From Amylostereum areolatum (taxonomy: Eukaryota; Basidiomycota; Agaricomycetes; Russulales; Stereaceae), in contig SAXG01000002.1 of NCBI GenBank assembly GCA_012932865.1, positions 2,232,001 through 2,296,000 on the forward strand: a stretch of 64,000 nt of DNA, given 5' to 3'. The position numbers were made by a program, and so were the translations under genes. The notes beneath the pieces were generated by a model. That model was not told the DNA's origin. It worked only from the letters and a program-made list of their open reading frames with translations, and ran no database searches. Numbering within the stretch: the stretch's first letter is position 1; each line of letters starts with the position of its first letter. Shown here in pieces: positions 21,311-33,320 of the stretch.

Positions 21311-21855
21311 ATGAGCAACACACCCAAGGGAAGTTTGGCTGGTGTGAGCCATAGGCACCGTGACGTGCGTCCATCAAAATCTACTCTATTGTGCCAATAT
21401 ATTCATGACATTTTCAGGATCAGCTCGTGTCGCCCTCCTCCTCACATCCTTCGAAGTCTTCCTCTGGCTTCCCTCTTTCGGCTTCCCGTTCGGCAAGCTC
21501 GCCATCCGTCGTGCAACAAACCACCCTGCCAAAGACGCCGAAGTCGGTTCCAGCTTACCTTCCCACGCCGCCTACCTCACCGCCGTCGCAACACCCCCGC
21601 CGCGCCCGCGCTCAATTTCCAGGATCGCCTCATGTCTCCCGAGCGGAACCCTTCAATGAGTTCAATCGCTTCACCAACCCCAATGATCTGATCCCTCCGA
21701 CGGCCCTTGCCAAGATTAAAGAGGCTCTAGCCCCGCTCAATTTCGCCAGGCTCAGGCCCCCCACGCAGTGCACCAACGCGGTACCCCCATCTTACTTCAA
21801 GCCATTCACGATGGATGACGTTCGTAAGCTGACCAGGCCAGAGTCGAGTAAGTGA
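21311..21855 (+). CDS. Unrecognised Ser/Pro-rich protein, about 156 aa
   Basis: ATG at 21311 gives MSNTPKGSLAG; the intron 21344-21417 (GTGAGC..TTTTCAG) is phase 0 and joins DQLVSPSSSHPSKSSS. A disordered Ser/Pro-rich region follows, then an ordered C-terminal half: AEPFNEFNRFTNPNDLIPPT, ALAKIKEALAPLNFARL, YFKPFTMDDVRKLTRPES, stop at 21853-21855. The last codons AGTAAGTGA also look like a splice donor, so a further exon beyond about 21922 is possible. Function unknown. Confidence 0.5.
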
Positions 21856-23591
21856 GCGGAATGCAGGTGTTGAAAGGTTTACACGACTGGGTTTTACTAT
21901 CATGACCCCCCCTATGCAATCAGTAATGCAATCGGTCCATGGTGGACTCAATTCTTCGATTCCCTTCCTGAAATCGCGTACTATATCTTGTCTTTGTACT
22001 TAGACCCCAAATGCGAGAGCATGATTTTTTTCGTGAAGGTGTGCTGATGCCTCATCGCTGCCGATGAGGGGGTCGGATTGCACGCCAGAGCTGGCGCAAT
22101 GCAATCGCACGAAAATGTTGTGAAAGTGCACCATGACTTCAAACAGTAGGTAGCTGGGTGCACATTCAAAAATAAAGTTGCATGAACTATACATCTGAGC
22201 TCAGTACAGGCATTTGAGAGGCATTGAGAAAGAGACAGCGAATGTGGCGCCTCGAGGACGAGTTGCGCTTGCACTCGGACGCGTCGAAGCCAAGCGGACT
22301 TTGAACCAGAGGTCACCCTCGATCCGTCCTTTGACTCTTCACCTCATCCTGGGCAAGCACTCCTCACTCGCATGAAGAGAAGGCGTCAAAATTGACCTTA
22401 TTACTGACATCATACTGACCTATGAGTTTTTTACGCTTTTGGAGGCGGATTAAATATCGTTCCTGGTCTGAGAATGCGCGGGGAGTGCAATTGCACGGAA
22501 TGCCGATTTTCTACCCATCCCAATCCTGACGGGATCGCCTCAAAAACTTCTGAGAGTGATGATAGCATGTATAGTATAATCTATCTTTTATTCCAAGAAG
22601 AACGGGAACCTCTGGGAGGTCCGAGGAAGACATTTGGGGCACAATTGCATAGGGGGGTACGATTGCATAAGGGGGGTTAGGCTCGTACCCAGCCGGTCTC
22701 ACGATTATGTAAGAAGGGCGAACTCGTGAGACCAGGAGCAGGCCTCGATACGATGTATCATATATTTAAAGTCTGCTCCTACAGCAGGTTGAACATTCAA
22801 ACTTCATCCGTATCTGGTCACGGCGGCGGCATTATTGGGCTACGACGCCGCCACCACCATTTTCGGCCTCGTCAAGTCTCAACAAGAAAAATCATCATTC
22901 AACATTAAATGGGGCCCAGAGCAGAGTAAGTAAGCACTCGTTTGGGCCGTTGCTAGTTACTACCTAGGGCTTCGAGGTTTCCTGCATTGATATATCCGCG
23001 CCTGCCGCACTCCCCGTCGTAAGGTTGTAGAAGTTGGTTCGTCTCGTTGTGGTCTTTGAGTCACAGGCAGACAGTCAGCAGTGGCTAGTTCTTCCTCCAT
23101 CTCCCCCCCTCGCTGCTAGGCCGCCGGAATTACCCCAGTCTCCGCATCTTCCAGGAAGTAATTCTTTCCGTAATCGAGGAAAAGCTCTTCTCCCTTTGGA
23201 ATGCCAGTTACTGTTGAGTTATTGTCACCATGCCGCATCTCCTCAGACTCCTACCGTTGTTCGGGTAAGGGGGGGCCGAAAGCCGCGAGTGGAGTGGATG
23301 GGTAGGAGTCTGGCATCTCCTACGCACGAACGAATAACGTACGACTCCATATACCCATGCGGAACTCGCCGTTCACGAGGAATACTGCACGAGCAGTCAT
23401 GGATCTTAGTCAGATACATTTGGTGGCGAAGGGAAGGGGTTGTAAACGCACGCGACGCGTTGACATTCGTGTTGGCCCTCGTAACCGGGTGGTTAATATA
23501 ACTCGAAAAGCGCCGCCGGCCGCGGGCTTCAACGTTGCTCGTTCGCAGATGCCCATGCAGGAGGAGTGACGCATATAAAATTCGAACAACA
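21856..23591. other. Mostly gene-free stretch with one dispersed repeat
   Basis: No convincing gene. A repeat R1 copy sits at 23497-23568 (ACTCGAAAAGCGCCGCCGGC...CATGCAGGAGGAG). Short runs near 22640-22680 repeat GCATA.GGGGG. Coding-like frames here are short and without motifs. Confidence 0.4.
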
Positions 23592-24809
23592 CTACAAGCA
23601 CAGGTCTATGTACGGAACATACAAGGGATGGTTCAGGAGACGTTGGTTTGGTACAATCGCACGGTAATCTACAAATGATTGATGAGATAACGAGGAACGG
23701 TATGAACGACAACGTACCCGTCTCAGGCGGCGGCAGATCCCTCGCCATCGACACGCTGCTTCCCCTTTCCATGTGGGGTGTCGTCCTGTGTCGTCTTCGT
23801 CATCGGAAAGGTCGCGCAAGGCCTTCCTCTTGCTGGGCGAGGTCACGAGAGGCGGAGGAGTTTGCAGAACACGAATTCAACGGACGTCGGCGTAGTAGTT
23901 GTCACTGGTGCTTTTGCCGTAGCCTGCGCCCTGGCGGATTATGGCGACACGGACTTCGACGAAAGCCCCGATGAGGCTTGGCTGGTAGCGTTGCGGGGGG
24001 ATGACATGGCCGGCAGGAGTGAACGCAGGCAGCGCGTCAACGCGGTAACGATCCATTTCCACGAGGCCCTTCAACGCCCGTTTTGCACCGTCGTTGCGAA
24101 CGGGGCAGTCCTTGAGTTCTAAGTTGAGGAGAGTTGGTCAGTGTCCGTGCAGTGGAAAGGAAGCAGGCAGCAGAAGACGTGCCATCGCGGTCACGGTCAC
24201 GGTCACGGGCAATGCCCTGCTCTTCGTCCTCCGCGACATCCTACGGTGGCCAAACGCGTCAACGTTATCCTCAAGCGGCGAGGCACAAAGTCGACCTACC
24301 ACGAAGATCTTGTGGCGAATACCGATGCTCGTGTTTCCCGTCAACTCGAGGAAGTTATTCCTAACGGCGGCAGCTCCTAGGGTCTTCAAAGAGTCGTCGG
24401 CTTCAACGCTTCGTCCTGCCTCGCGTGCATGGGTGATCAAGGCGTGGATTCCCTTCGTCGTCTTCGTCCAGGCCTCGCGTAAATCCGCGTAGGGAGCTGG
24501 AGATACAATGCGACAATGCATACGCGTATCTTGAAGCTGGGTTTCGGTGACCCAGCTGTTGTTCGGTCCGCGTGGCCCCACGAACCCGCCGTCAGCGGAC
24601 ATCCAGAAGTGGTCTTTACCGACAAGGCCGATGAACGGAACCTCGACCTCGATGACTTCGTCGTCTGTGCTGGACCGCCGCTGGACGAGGAGATAGGATG
24701 TGCCGTGGGGAGCCCATTCGACGTTCTCTAGGAAGCGAGGAGAGCCGGGCCACAGCGGGTTGGCCAGGAGAGCGTCGTAGCGCTTCTGAATGATGGGGGG
24801 GAGTGACAT
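23592..24809 (-). CDS. Unrecognised multi-exon gene, conserved-looking
   Basis: ATG at 24809 begins MSLPPIIQKRYDALLANPLW and continues with RFLENVEWAPHGTSYLLVQR, EVEVPFIGLVGKDHFWMS, THAREAGRSVEADDSLKTLG and SIGIRHKIFVVGRLCASPLE, about 200 aa of well-ordered sequence. A 3' splice site near 24119 leads into RALKGLVEMDRYRVDALPAF and YQPSLIGAFVEVRVAIIRQG (to about 23900), then possibly KRKALRDLSDDEDDTGRHP near 23770-23830. The first intron (donor near 24206, acceptor near 24119) does not keep phase with the obvious GTGACC donor; another donor at about 24178 would. The 3' end is not certain. Family not recognised. Divergent from, and 440 bp away from, the Helitron start. Confidence 0.5.
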
Positions 24810-25248
24810 GAGCGATGGAGGGCGCGTTCGTCTTGAGCCTATCGCCTCGAAACTCTTTTAATGGTCCGTCCCAAGTGAACCGTTCTCCTGTTCGTTCTAA
24901 CAGTTCGACTCTGTCGTTATCGTAGGTTGCGTCCTATCAAACAGCCCAGGCGTGTGGTGAAATACCTGTCAAAGTCAACTCCTCAGCCACGCGGATACGA
25001 ATACGAATTTGTGGCTCGATCTCTGCATCCGACGCGATTTTAGCAAGCCAAGATAACATCAAAGCCGCCGAAGGACTACGCCCACTCGGAGGATCGGGCT
25101 GTCGATCGTCCGGAGGACAAGCGTTCCACCTTCAGACCACCACCACTTGGACGCGGTCATCGGTAAGACATTATCGAACCGCTCGAGAGGTGAGATGCCC
25201 CAGTCCATGTTGTACGCAACCCGGAGCTGACATTCGAAGCAGTGAAAC
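24810..25248. other. Intergenic stretch between a divergent gene and the Helitron
   Basis: Would hold the upstream region of both. I looked for a Helitron 5' TC end here and could not assign one. Confidence 0.35.
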
Positions 25249-28200
25249 ATGACCATGTCCGACCTTTCAACGCTTACTGTGCGGGAAATCGTAGACGCGT
25301 TAGGCAGTATCTGCCGTCTTAGCTCATACACGACACGCTCTGGGGAGCGAGTTCTTCGCAAGGTCCAGGAGTTGGGCGAACCAGCAAGATATGCACTGGC
25401 AAGGGCGGCGGATCGGAAGAAGCGTGCAGCGCAAACGTCCAAGGCACTGGCTGAAGGGCTTGCACGGCTCACAAACAAAGACATTATTCGCGCGGTTGAA
25501 CCTCTGCATAAGGCGACCTCTCTTGAGAAGAAGGACCGGGACATTCTCCTCAAGCGAGTAGAGTCTCTTGGCCCCGCGGTTGTCCCCTTGCTCATGGATG
25601 CATTGACTGCGGTCCAAACACCATCAAAACGCGCAAGTTCAAGTCGAGCACCTCGGAAAAGGGCGCGGCATGCGGACCAAGCCGACGAAGCCCCCGCCAT
25701 GGAGAATGCAGATTCCTTCCTATCAGCTCCATCCGCTGACACTATCTCCAACTGCCGCAAGGCATTTTACGAAGCGACGGCCAATGCGGCGCTCGCGCTG
25801 CATACTTGCGGTGTGCGCGCGCGAGAGTCCTCCCCCCACGAGCGAACGGTCGAATCCATCCGACTATCGTGTATACCCAACCGACGGAAACTCAGACCAA
25901 CACATATCATACCCGCCCAGGAGAAGGATATCGTGAACGGCTGCTTGCTGCTACGAGACGTGTGTACCTCGGAGGATGACCCGCTCGTTCCCGTATGCAG
26001 CCAGTGTCTTGACGCGTTGAAGTCGAATTCCCCTAATCCTCCCCAGTTCTCGCTCCGAAATGAACTCTGGGTCGGCGACGTGCCACTGTGCCTGCGTGCA
26101 TTGACGCTCGTCGAAACTCTTCTCATCGGACGTGTTTTCCCCCGCGTCTTTGTCATTAAACTTCGTCCCAAGGATCGTCGGGGAGGTTTCAATCCGTCGA
26201 CACTGCAATCTGGCATTCGCGGCAATGTGACAACATTCGAAATGAATACGGAGAAGGTTTCGGAGATGGTGGACGGTGGACGGCGCTCTCATGCCACAAA
26301 GGCCTATTATCCTGTTGTCCTCGATATCGATCGCATACATGGGTTCCGGACCGCTGCCCAAAGCATGGCTTCGATCGGCATTCAAAGATCGCCGACATCG
26401 CATAGCGGAGGCTCTTTCCTGGCTAAAGAAGAACAATCCCAAATATTACGGAGACATCGTCTTCGATGAATCACGACTCGCTGAATTACCCGAACATGAT
26501 GTCCCCGACCAGCTTCTGGCAACTGTTCGACAGGACGAAAACGAGGTTATAGCCGCAAGCGAAGGTGCTGGGTATGTCCCTGAAGATGGTAAGTCTGCGT
26601 TCAAACGTCAACATCTCATTTACTGAATTTGTGTTAGATGACGAGGACGGCGATCCAGGCTCGCATGGGTCGCCCGACATCCTCCCGTTGCTGTATAATG
26701 GTGTCCATGACACAGATCTGTCAAAGTTATCTGCAAGGGACCTCGTCGCTAGCGGACTCGCCAATCTGCAAGACGAGATGAAAGAGACTCCGTATATCAT
26801 ACGCCACAGTCGTGCGCCCGTCGCAGATCTACCCGATGCTCGGAAGAACCAGGGTCTCCGCAATCTTTGGGAGGAGGCATACCCTGTCCTGTACCCGTAT
26901 GGAGTCGGAGGGATGGAAAGTGACCGACGCACACCGCTAAGCCTGCAAGAACATGTGCGCTGGGCGCTGCAGTATCTCGACCGTCGTTTTCGCCGCCATG
27001 GGACTTTTCCCTTCGTCGTTTTCGCGCCCCAAAGACGCCAGGCTCTGCAGTCCGTTCGCTTGCAGATGCGCCGCAAAGATTGGGCTTCGATATCGACAGC
27101 GCTGTCGACAATCAGCGTCGACGATCTTCAATGAGCGGCAGCCGAAGAATCAAAAAATGTCCCCATCTCCAATCCCTCTATCCAACTCCTCCGACGCCGC
27201 ATGCATGCGACGTCTGCCAAAGTCATGGGCTCAGATGCTTCGCGCATCCAGCTGAAGTCATCCATGTGGTCGACATCCGTCTTCCACGGACCGCCTTTCA
27301 TCTGGTTAACCGTCGACCCCGACGATCTCCATGACCCTATAGCACAGATATTTGTGGGAGAGAATATTGATATGGACGCTGTCGGCGCTATTGAAGGACC
27401 AGGCAAGGACCAACGTGCACAGAAAATCGCCGCGGATCCTTATGCAGCGGCAAAGTTTTTTCACTTCATAATCAACACTATGTTGGAGACCCTCCTTGCC
27501 GTAAAGGTTGTCGGTCGTCAACGAGTTCGGTCCGAACCTGGCATTTTTGGCGAAGTGGCTGCATACTTTGGCACCGTTGAAGCGCAGGGCCGGGGTACTC
27601 TGCACCTTCACATGCTCGTATGGTTGAAGAACGCACCAAATCCGGATACCTTGAAGGAGCTCCTACAAAGCCAGGATTTCCGCAATCGCATCATAGCTTA
27701 CATCCAGACGAATTTCCGTGCACACTTACCCGCACTGTCTACGGCGGCGGCCGTTCGATCAATGGCAACCGAACCAGAGGTGGCCTTTTCGCGACTGCCT
27801 AACCCAGATTCATCTTCATACGATGAAGACACCCGTCAGATGGAGCGTCGTGTTGTTCGCACCAAACACGTCCACACATGTACTTTGGCTCAGTGTCTCC
27901 GGATCGATAAAACGGGCCGTCCAGTCTGCAAGAGACGTGCACCATGGCCACTTTCCGAGGTTGACACCGTCGATGCGACTGGAAACTGGACGCCCAAACG
28001 CGCGTATGGCTACCTCAACACGTGGTGCCCGTCATTGACGACGAGCCTTCGGTGTAATAGTGATGCCAAGCTGCTTATGAACTCCGGCGACGCCCTTAAC
28101 ATCACATACTACGTGACCTCTTATGCCGCCAAAAAACAAGGCCGTAGTTTCAATGCATCTGCGCTCCTGGCGAAGAACTTGGGTTTTCACTTTGCATCGC

Positions 28201-28435
28201 AGGACCACGCCGAAGATATCCGCGAACGGCAAAGGTTGTTGTTATTCCGCGCCATCAACATTCTCAACCGCGAGCAAGAGATATCGGGTGCCCTTGTAAT
28301 GTCGTATCTGATGGGCTGGGGCGACGTGTACAGATCTCACCATTACACTCCCGTGTACTGGTCCTTGTTCCTTGGAGAGCTGCTCCGTGCCGATGAGTCA
28401 TTGCGCACAAGCAAGAGTCAAACACGACCATCACG
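25249..28435 (+). pseudogene. Helitron N-terminal and Rep (HUH endonuclease) part
   Basis: Order: helical N-terminus (MTMSDLSTLTVREIVDALGS), a DUF6570-like segment near 25990-26170 (NELWVGDVPLCLRALTLVET, then RVFPRVFVIKLRPK), frame change at 26268-26281, an intron 26589-26637 that splices in phase, the Helitron-like N domain (FPFVVFAPQRRQALQSVRLQ), an in-frame TGA at 27132, then the Rep region: LTVDPDDLHDPIAQIF, the HUH motif TLHLHMLVWL with His codons at 27603 and 27609, and the catalytic YVTSYAAK motif with Tyr codons at 28110 and 28122. Intron 28436-28479 is likely. Nicking and strand-transfer activity are known for the family; this copy is broken. Confidence 0.82.
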
Positions 28436-28585
28436 GTAAGAATGTGCTCATTATCTATCCGCTAATGATGCTAATAAAGATGCCCGCATTCCTACTAGTA
28501 GCGGACAGGAAGATGTGAGGGAAGGAAACATGGAAAGGGATGGGGCCAATGTAGGCAACGAAGACAATGACAAAAGTGTCGAGGT

Positions 28586-31243
28586 ATGTCGATCGTTCTG
28601 CAAACACCCCGTTACCCGCTCAACCACGGACAGGACGATGAGGATGGCGTGATCCGTATCACGGTCAACCGTCGAGGCAACGTGCATAGTAATTCCCAGG
28701 TGGTCGACTACATGCAACGCGGTCTTGAATTAGAAGATACGGCTGTCGCTTTCTTCTTCATGGACACCTACGAAGGTTACAAGCCCACAAAGAAGAATGA
28801 TGACATCGAGGACAACGAACCCAGCGATCAGATGGAGGCTCAACCTACCAGAGGATGACCGCGACATGATCGCATCCCATATCTCAGTCGACACCCAAAA
28901 CACGGCAGCTCTGTCCGCGTCCGACGCGCGCAGGGCCACAATAATCTTCCCAACTTCATCGGGCAGTACTTCCCTCGGCGTGATGAAGCGGAGGGCAGGG
29001 CTTTGTATTGTGCCTCCATGCTCCTTCTTTTCAAGCCGTGGCGCTCAGTTGAAGACCTTCGCAAAGGCTTTTCGTCATGGGAGCAGGCTTTCGATTCATT
29101 CTATACCACAGCGAACCAGCACACCAAGAACATGCTCTCGAATATCCAACATTATCACAGCTGTCGTTCAGCGGCAGATCAGACGGATCCAACAAACGAA
29201 TCCGCATCCACATTCTTGGAGACACGAAACCGTTGGTCCGGTGACGGGCAAGACGACAGTGTCGTGGCCGAAGAAGAAGACGGCGAATTTGACATAGAGA
29301 TTACCGATGAGATGATCGCGGCAGCAGCTGCCACCAATTGCTCTCCGGATGAGCAGCGACATGGTCGAGCCGCTGTTGCGCTTGGCCGGGCGGCTGGAGT
29401 ATTTGATCCTGTACCCTCGGCATGGTACCCGACCGACCGCCGTGCCACTGGTGAAGATCGCGCGCAACTGCTGGTATGGCAGGCAGAACTGAAGCGTGCC
29501 CTGCAGCCAACATTAGAGGCCGACCCACCAGGACCTGGGCCACCGCCGCGGAACAGGGGCAATGTTGGCACCGTAGATGACCTGGAGGACGAGTCAACGG
29601 TATCCGCTCTGGTCCAGGAGTTGACCGAGGCGTCTATCGAGCCAGCCGATGTCAAGCAGTTACTGCCGGATCAGCGACGGGCGTACGACATTGTGAGCTG
29701 GCATCTGCATAGTAGCATTGCTGGTGCGGCGGAGCAGGAGCCCCTTCTACTTCAAATCCAAGGCGAAGGGGGGACGGGGAAGTCGAAGGTCATCCAAACC
29801 ATTACGGCTCTGTTCTCCCAGCTCGATATGGCGGATTCTCTCGCAAAGGCAGCATACACTGGCATCGCCGCATCCTTGATAGAGGGGAAGACTACGCACG
29901 TAATTGCAGGAATTTCGTTGAATGGCAGAGAACCTTCAGCGGCTACAAAGAGCAAGCAGGCGGACTTTTGGCGCGATAAGAAATACCTCGTCCTAGATGA
30001 ATGCTCTATGCTCTCAAGATCCTTTTTCGCAAGACTGTCACGACATATATCCATGGCCAAAGGTTCCTCAGGAGACGCAGACCGCCCATTCGGAGGTCTC
30101 AGTGTCATCCTTTGCGGCGACTTTCATCAGTTTCCTCCCGTTGCCACCAAGACCACAGCTCCGTTGTTTTATCCCTCGGACCTAGGGAAGGGGGATACAG
30201 TCGACGACATCCTAGGACGGCAGATCTACGAGCAGTTTGACAAGGCCGTCGTCCTGAAGCAACAGGTCCGTGTGACGTACAAAGTCTGGCTGGAATTCCT
30301 CCACGCAATGAGGGATGGGATCGTGCAGCAACGCCACATTGATATGCTTCGCCAAATGGTAATTCTGGAAGGAGGGCCGCATCGCGTGCATTTGCAAGAC
30401 GAGGAATGGATAGATGCCGTATTGGTGACCCCCAGACACGCGGTCCGTGTCGCCTGGAATGCAGCAGCCGTTGAAAGGCACAGTCAGCGGAGGGGTGTGC
30501 AGGTTTATGAAGTAGCAGCGGACGACACTATCAAAGGGAGGCAATTGACGAAGCGGGAGAGGCTGTGTGTGGTGACGAAGAAGAAACACTGAGGACGAAA
30601 CCGCGGCGAAACCGCAAAATTGCCAGACCAAATCGAAATCGCCATCGGGATGAAGGTCATGGTCACGCTGAATGTGGAGACAGATTTAGACATTGCAAAC
30701 GGAGCGCGAGGCATCATCCACGACATCATCCTCCACCCCGATGAACCTGCACTGCCGAACACGCGTCGCCGTCGCATCCGACTCAAATTCATGCCCGAGT
30801 GCATCCTTGTAAAGCTAGACCGTACGCGTGTGACACAGCTTGAAGGTCTTCCGGAAGGTGTCGTCCCAATTGTACCAGCATCAAAGACATTTCAAATCTT
30901 CCCGTTTCAAGGCGGACATTCCGTGGCTAAAACTGTGCAGCGACTGCAGTACCCCTTGGCAGCAGCGTACGCGTTTACAGACTATCGATCCCAAGGCCAA
31001 ACCATCCAACGAGTTCTTGTCGACATCGCGACACCGCCGGGTGGACGTCCGCTCAGCCTGTACAACATCTATGTCGCATTGTTGCGCAGCTCAGGGTGGG
31101 AGACAATCCGTCTTTTACGCCCTTTCGACGAAGCATCGATGTTTCAACGGCAAGACGATTTTCTTACATTGAACGACGAACATCTTACTTCCCTCGATAA
31201 GAATACAAAGAAGTGGTGGACGGCATTGTCAGCAGCATTATGA
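28586..31243 (+). pseudogene. Helitron PIF1-type helicase part
   Basis: Linker pieces VIRITVNRRGNVHSNSQVVD (28650-28710) and NLPNFIGQYFPRRDEAEGRA lie in different frames before the long frame from about 28940. Helicase motifs: DQRRAYDIVSWHL, Walker A QGEGGTGKS at 29759-29785, Walker B LVLDECSML with the DE codons at 29996-30001, LCGDFHQFPPV at about 30112-30144, and the C-terminal AYAFTDYRSQGQTIQRV (about 30967-31020) and VALLRSSGWETIRLLRPF. A TGA at 30590-30592 interrupts the frame between TKKKH and GRNRGE; the frame is unchanged on both sides, so it is a simple nonsense codon. Confidence 0.85.
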
Positions 31244-31504
31244 TTTCTTGTACAACTTTGAATATAGAAGCTAAAGCAGACGTGGGGGCAGAGCGATAGA
31301 AGGAACATTTGGACGAGAAATGTAGCTGCGCAAGTACATAACTACCGCGGCGTCGACCGATGTCAAAGTATAAGGGAAGCTGGGCATGTTGTACACAAAG
31401 TGAACGTGAATGTGCAGGGAGCAACGGGACTACGAAGTGTGTCAGATGAAGGAAATGTCAGACAAGCGAGATCAACATACCGACAAGCAATTGCCATTGA
31501 AACC

Positions 31505-31696
31505 CAGGCTCCTACCCACCGTCTCTGGGAGGTGCTCTGAACTATGAGGGTGGAGGGGAAAGATGATCTGATGATTATGTAGGCATCAGCGAAAAAGCTT
31601 TTGAAAGCACATGATCGTTACACGTGATATATACATCAACCCCCTCCACCCTCATAGTTCAGAGCGAACCTCCCAGAGACGGTGGGTAGGAGCCTG
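31505..31696. mobile_element. MITE, 192 bp, hAT-like ends (CAGGCTCCTA)
   Basis: CAGGCTCCTACCCACCGTCT... from 31505 is the inverse of the sequence ending ..AGGAGCCTG at 31696; the inverted repeats are about 56 bp and leave an 80 bp centre. A related copy with a shortened left end is at 56898-57074. Target duplications are not evident here. Its right half forms the 3' end of the coding region of the neighbouring minus-strand gene. Confidence 0.85.
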
Positions 31697-32426
31697 GCGA
31701 CCAGGTAGCTGCGAAGCTGATAAATCAAGACATGAATAGATGTATGCGTAAGAAATGCGACACACTTGGTGATCGTCACGCACTCTTCAACCAATGCAAC
31801 GTTGGCGGCCAACAGACGGTCTTCATTCACAGTTGTGACAATCTGATCGCTGGCCCTACCCGAGAAAGCTCGGGCGCGTTCGAAGGAGGAAGCCATGCCG
31901 TTGTCATAGTACAGACGGGCATAGAGTCGGCCGTCGAACGAAGTGAACGCGAACGCATGAAGCCGCGGGTACTCATCCCATTCCGCGATTGCAATATTGT
32001 CCGCCAATGAAAGCATGATGTAAGCGAGACGGATCGCAGACATCGAGTCTGGGCACGGCGCGCTGATGGAGATAGAATACTGGATCTGGTCAGTGGGCAA
32101 GGAAGCGATATCCCAGACAAGTAAGGCGTCAAAGTGCCGCACGTCGGGCGAAAATTGGTTGTCCATGTCCTCACGCACACCCTATCAAGCTCTTCATAAG
32201 GCGCACCGACCGGAAGATGCGAGCACAAACTCACAGTAAGTAGTGTGGCAACCTCGGTGACCAGAGGCCACAATGGACGGGGATCCAGGATGGAGTTGAC
32301 ACGCGAAAGAATGAGAGAGGTACTGTGCGGAACGCGACGAGATGCTAAGCGTAAGAAAGGGCCCGCAAGAAGGGAGGCGTCATAGTATGTCAGAAAGTGG
32401 TAGAGAGCGGGTGTCGGGGAGGCCAT
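31636..32426 (-). CDS. Unrecognised protein, 245 aa, with a MITE-derived C-terminus
   Basis: ATG at 32426 gives MASPTPALYHFLTYYDASLL; intron 32182-32234 (GTGAGT..GATAG) is phase 0 on both sides; exon 2 reads QFSPDVRHFDALLVWDIASL, MLSLADNIAIAEWDEYPRLH, FGRLYARLYYDNGM-like sequence and VALVEECVTITKCVAFLTHT, ending in RLLPTVSGRFALNYEGGGG and TGA (31636-31638). Those last 19 residues and the stop are encoded by the terminal repeat of the MITE at 31505-31696, so the native C-terminus was probably lost. Function unknown. Confidence 0.55.
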
Positions 32427-32644
32427 CCTGGACAGTTGGGCAAGCACGACGCACCAGCCTTATTTTAGAGAGGCAATCAGTGCCCGAGGGCATGGCGAGA
32501 TAGCATGCACCACCGATTTACCAATATGAGGTAGATCTTGGCGAGTCGTCCATACTGGATGCTGACATTTGGGGTAGAAGGCGAGGAACGACAAAGATAA
32601 AGTTGGATACATACCTAGATAGGGTGTCCGCAAGGCGTTCGTTT

Positions 32645-32800
32645 CAACACGGTTCAGTTCATTACGCAGGTGCGGTCAGATCGGTTCATCTGCAAGCAGT
32701 CAAGGGACACTACAAACATTTGAATCTATATGCAAACGGGTGCTAACGGCCGTTCCTGAATTATGGGGGAGCAAGAGACCTTGACGAGCAAGGTAGCGTG
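32645..32800. repeat. Dispersed repeat R2 copy
   Basis: GGTTCATCTGCAAGCAGTCAAGG and the following 100 bp match 4893-5012 and its inverted copy with about one change in six bases. Confidence 0.6.
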
Positions 32801-32809
32801 TCTCATTCC

Positions 32810-33320
32810 CGACTCTCGCGCTGTCCAAGTACAGTGAGAGGTCGTCGCGGTCCTTCACCTCGTTCATGCTAAACTTGTAGTTCCGATGAACGAACTCGCG
32901 GAGAGGCCTGCCGGTCGTGTTGGGCGGCAATTACCATGGATCAACTCCTTCCGAAAACTCCCACAAGATTCCAGGCCAAGTTCGCCGACGTATTCTGAAG
33001 CGAGAGGAGCATTATTCCTGCCACTTATTCTAGAATTATAAGGCCACGGTTTACCACCAATGTATGTCCCGGTGCGTATATCTTCCATCGCAAATGCACC
33101 TAGGCCAAAAGCCCCAACCTTGATTTCAAGCGGCTAGGCTAGGCAATAGCACGGGGTCACCAACGTTCGCCTCATCACGAAGCATCAAGAACGCACCACG
33201 GAGCGCCCGAGCTGGATGTCCATATTCTGGCAGAAACGCCCGCTCTGGTCCCCACCGCGACCTAGTGCGCCGCACGGTCAGCCTGCGGTAAATTAAAAAG
33301 CACTTGTAGGGGGACAAACT
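32810..33320 (-). pseudogene. SET-domain (EZH2-type methyltransferase-like) fragment
   Basis: Three minus-strand pieces in different frames line up with a SET domain: RRLTVRRTRSRWGPERAFLP at about 33235-33300, MEDIRTGTYIGG then EYVGELGLESCGSF at about 32960-33088 with an intron-like gap, and NYKFSMNEVKDRDDL then YLDSARVGNETRY at about 32800-32895. EYVGEL and the D..RVGN..R motif correspond to core SET motifs; the NH.C and catalytic Tyr segments are absent. The histone-lysine methyltransferase assignment is from memory of the family; the subfamily is a guess. Confidence 0.5.

Larger units (their letters stand above)
25249..31243 (+). mobile_element. Decayed autonomous Helitron (RepHel)
   Basis: A rolling-circle Rep domain followed by a PIF1-type helicase in one 6 kb transcript-sense region, the defining arrangement of an autonomous Helitron. 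Coding potential is broken by two in-frame TGA codons (27132-27134, 30590-30592), a 7 bp tandem duplication that shifts frame (26268-26281) and further frame changes between 28480 and 28990. The element's 5' TC and 3' CTRR ends were searched for and not found with confidence; a MITE at 31505 lies just downstream. Confidence 0.85.

Noticed and set aside
31244..31504. Helitron 3' terminus with hairpin and CTRR
   Set aside because: I found no hairpin followed by CTAG/CTRR that I could defend.
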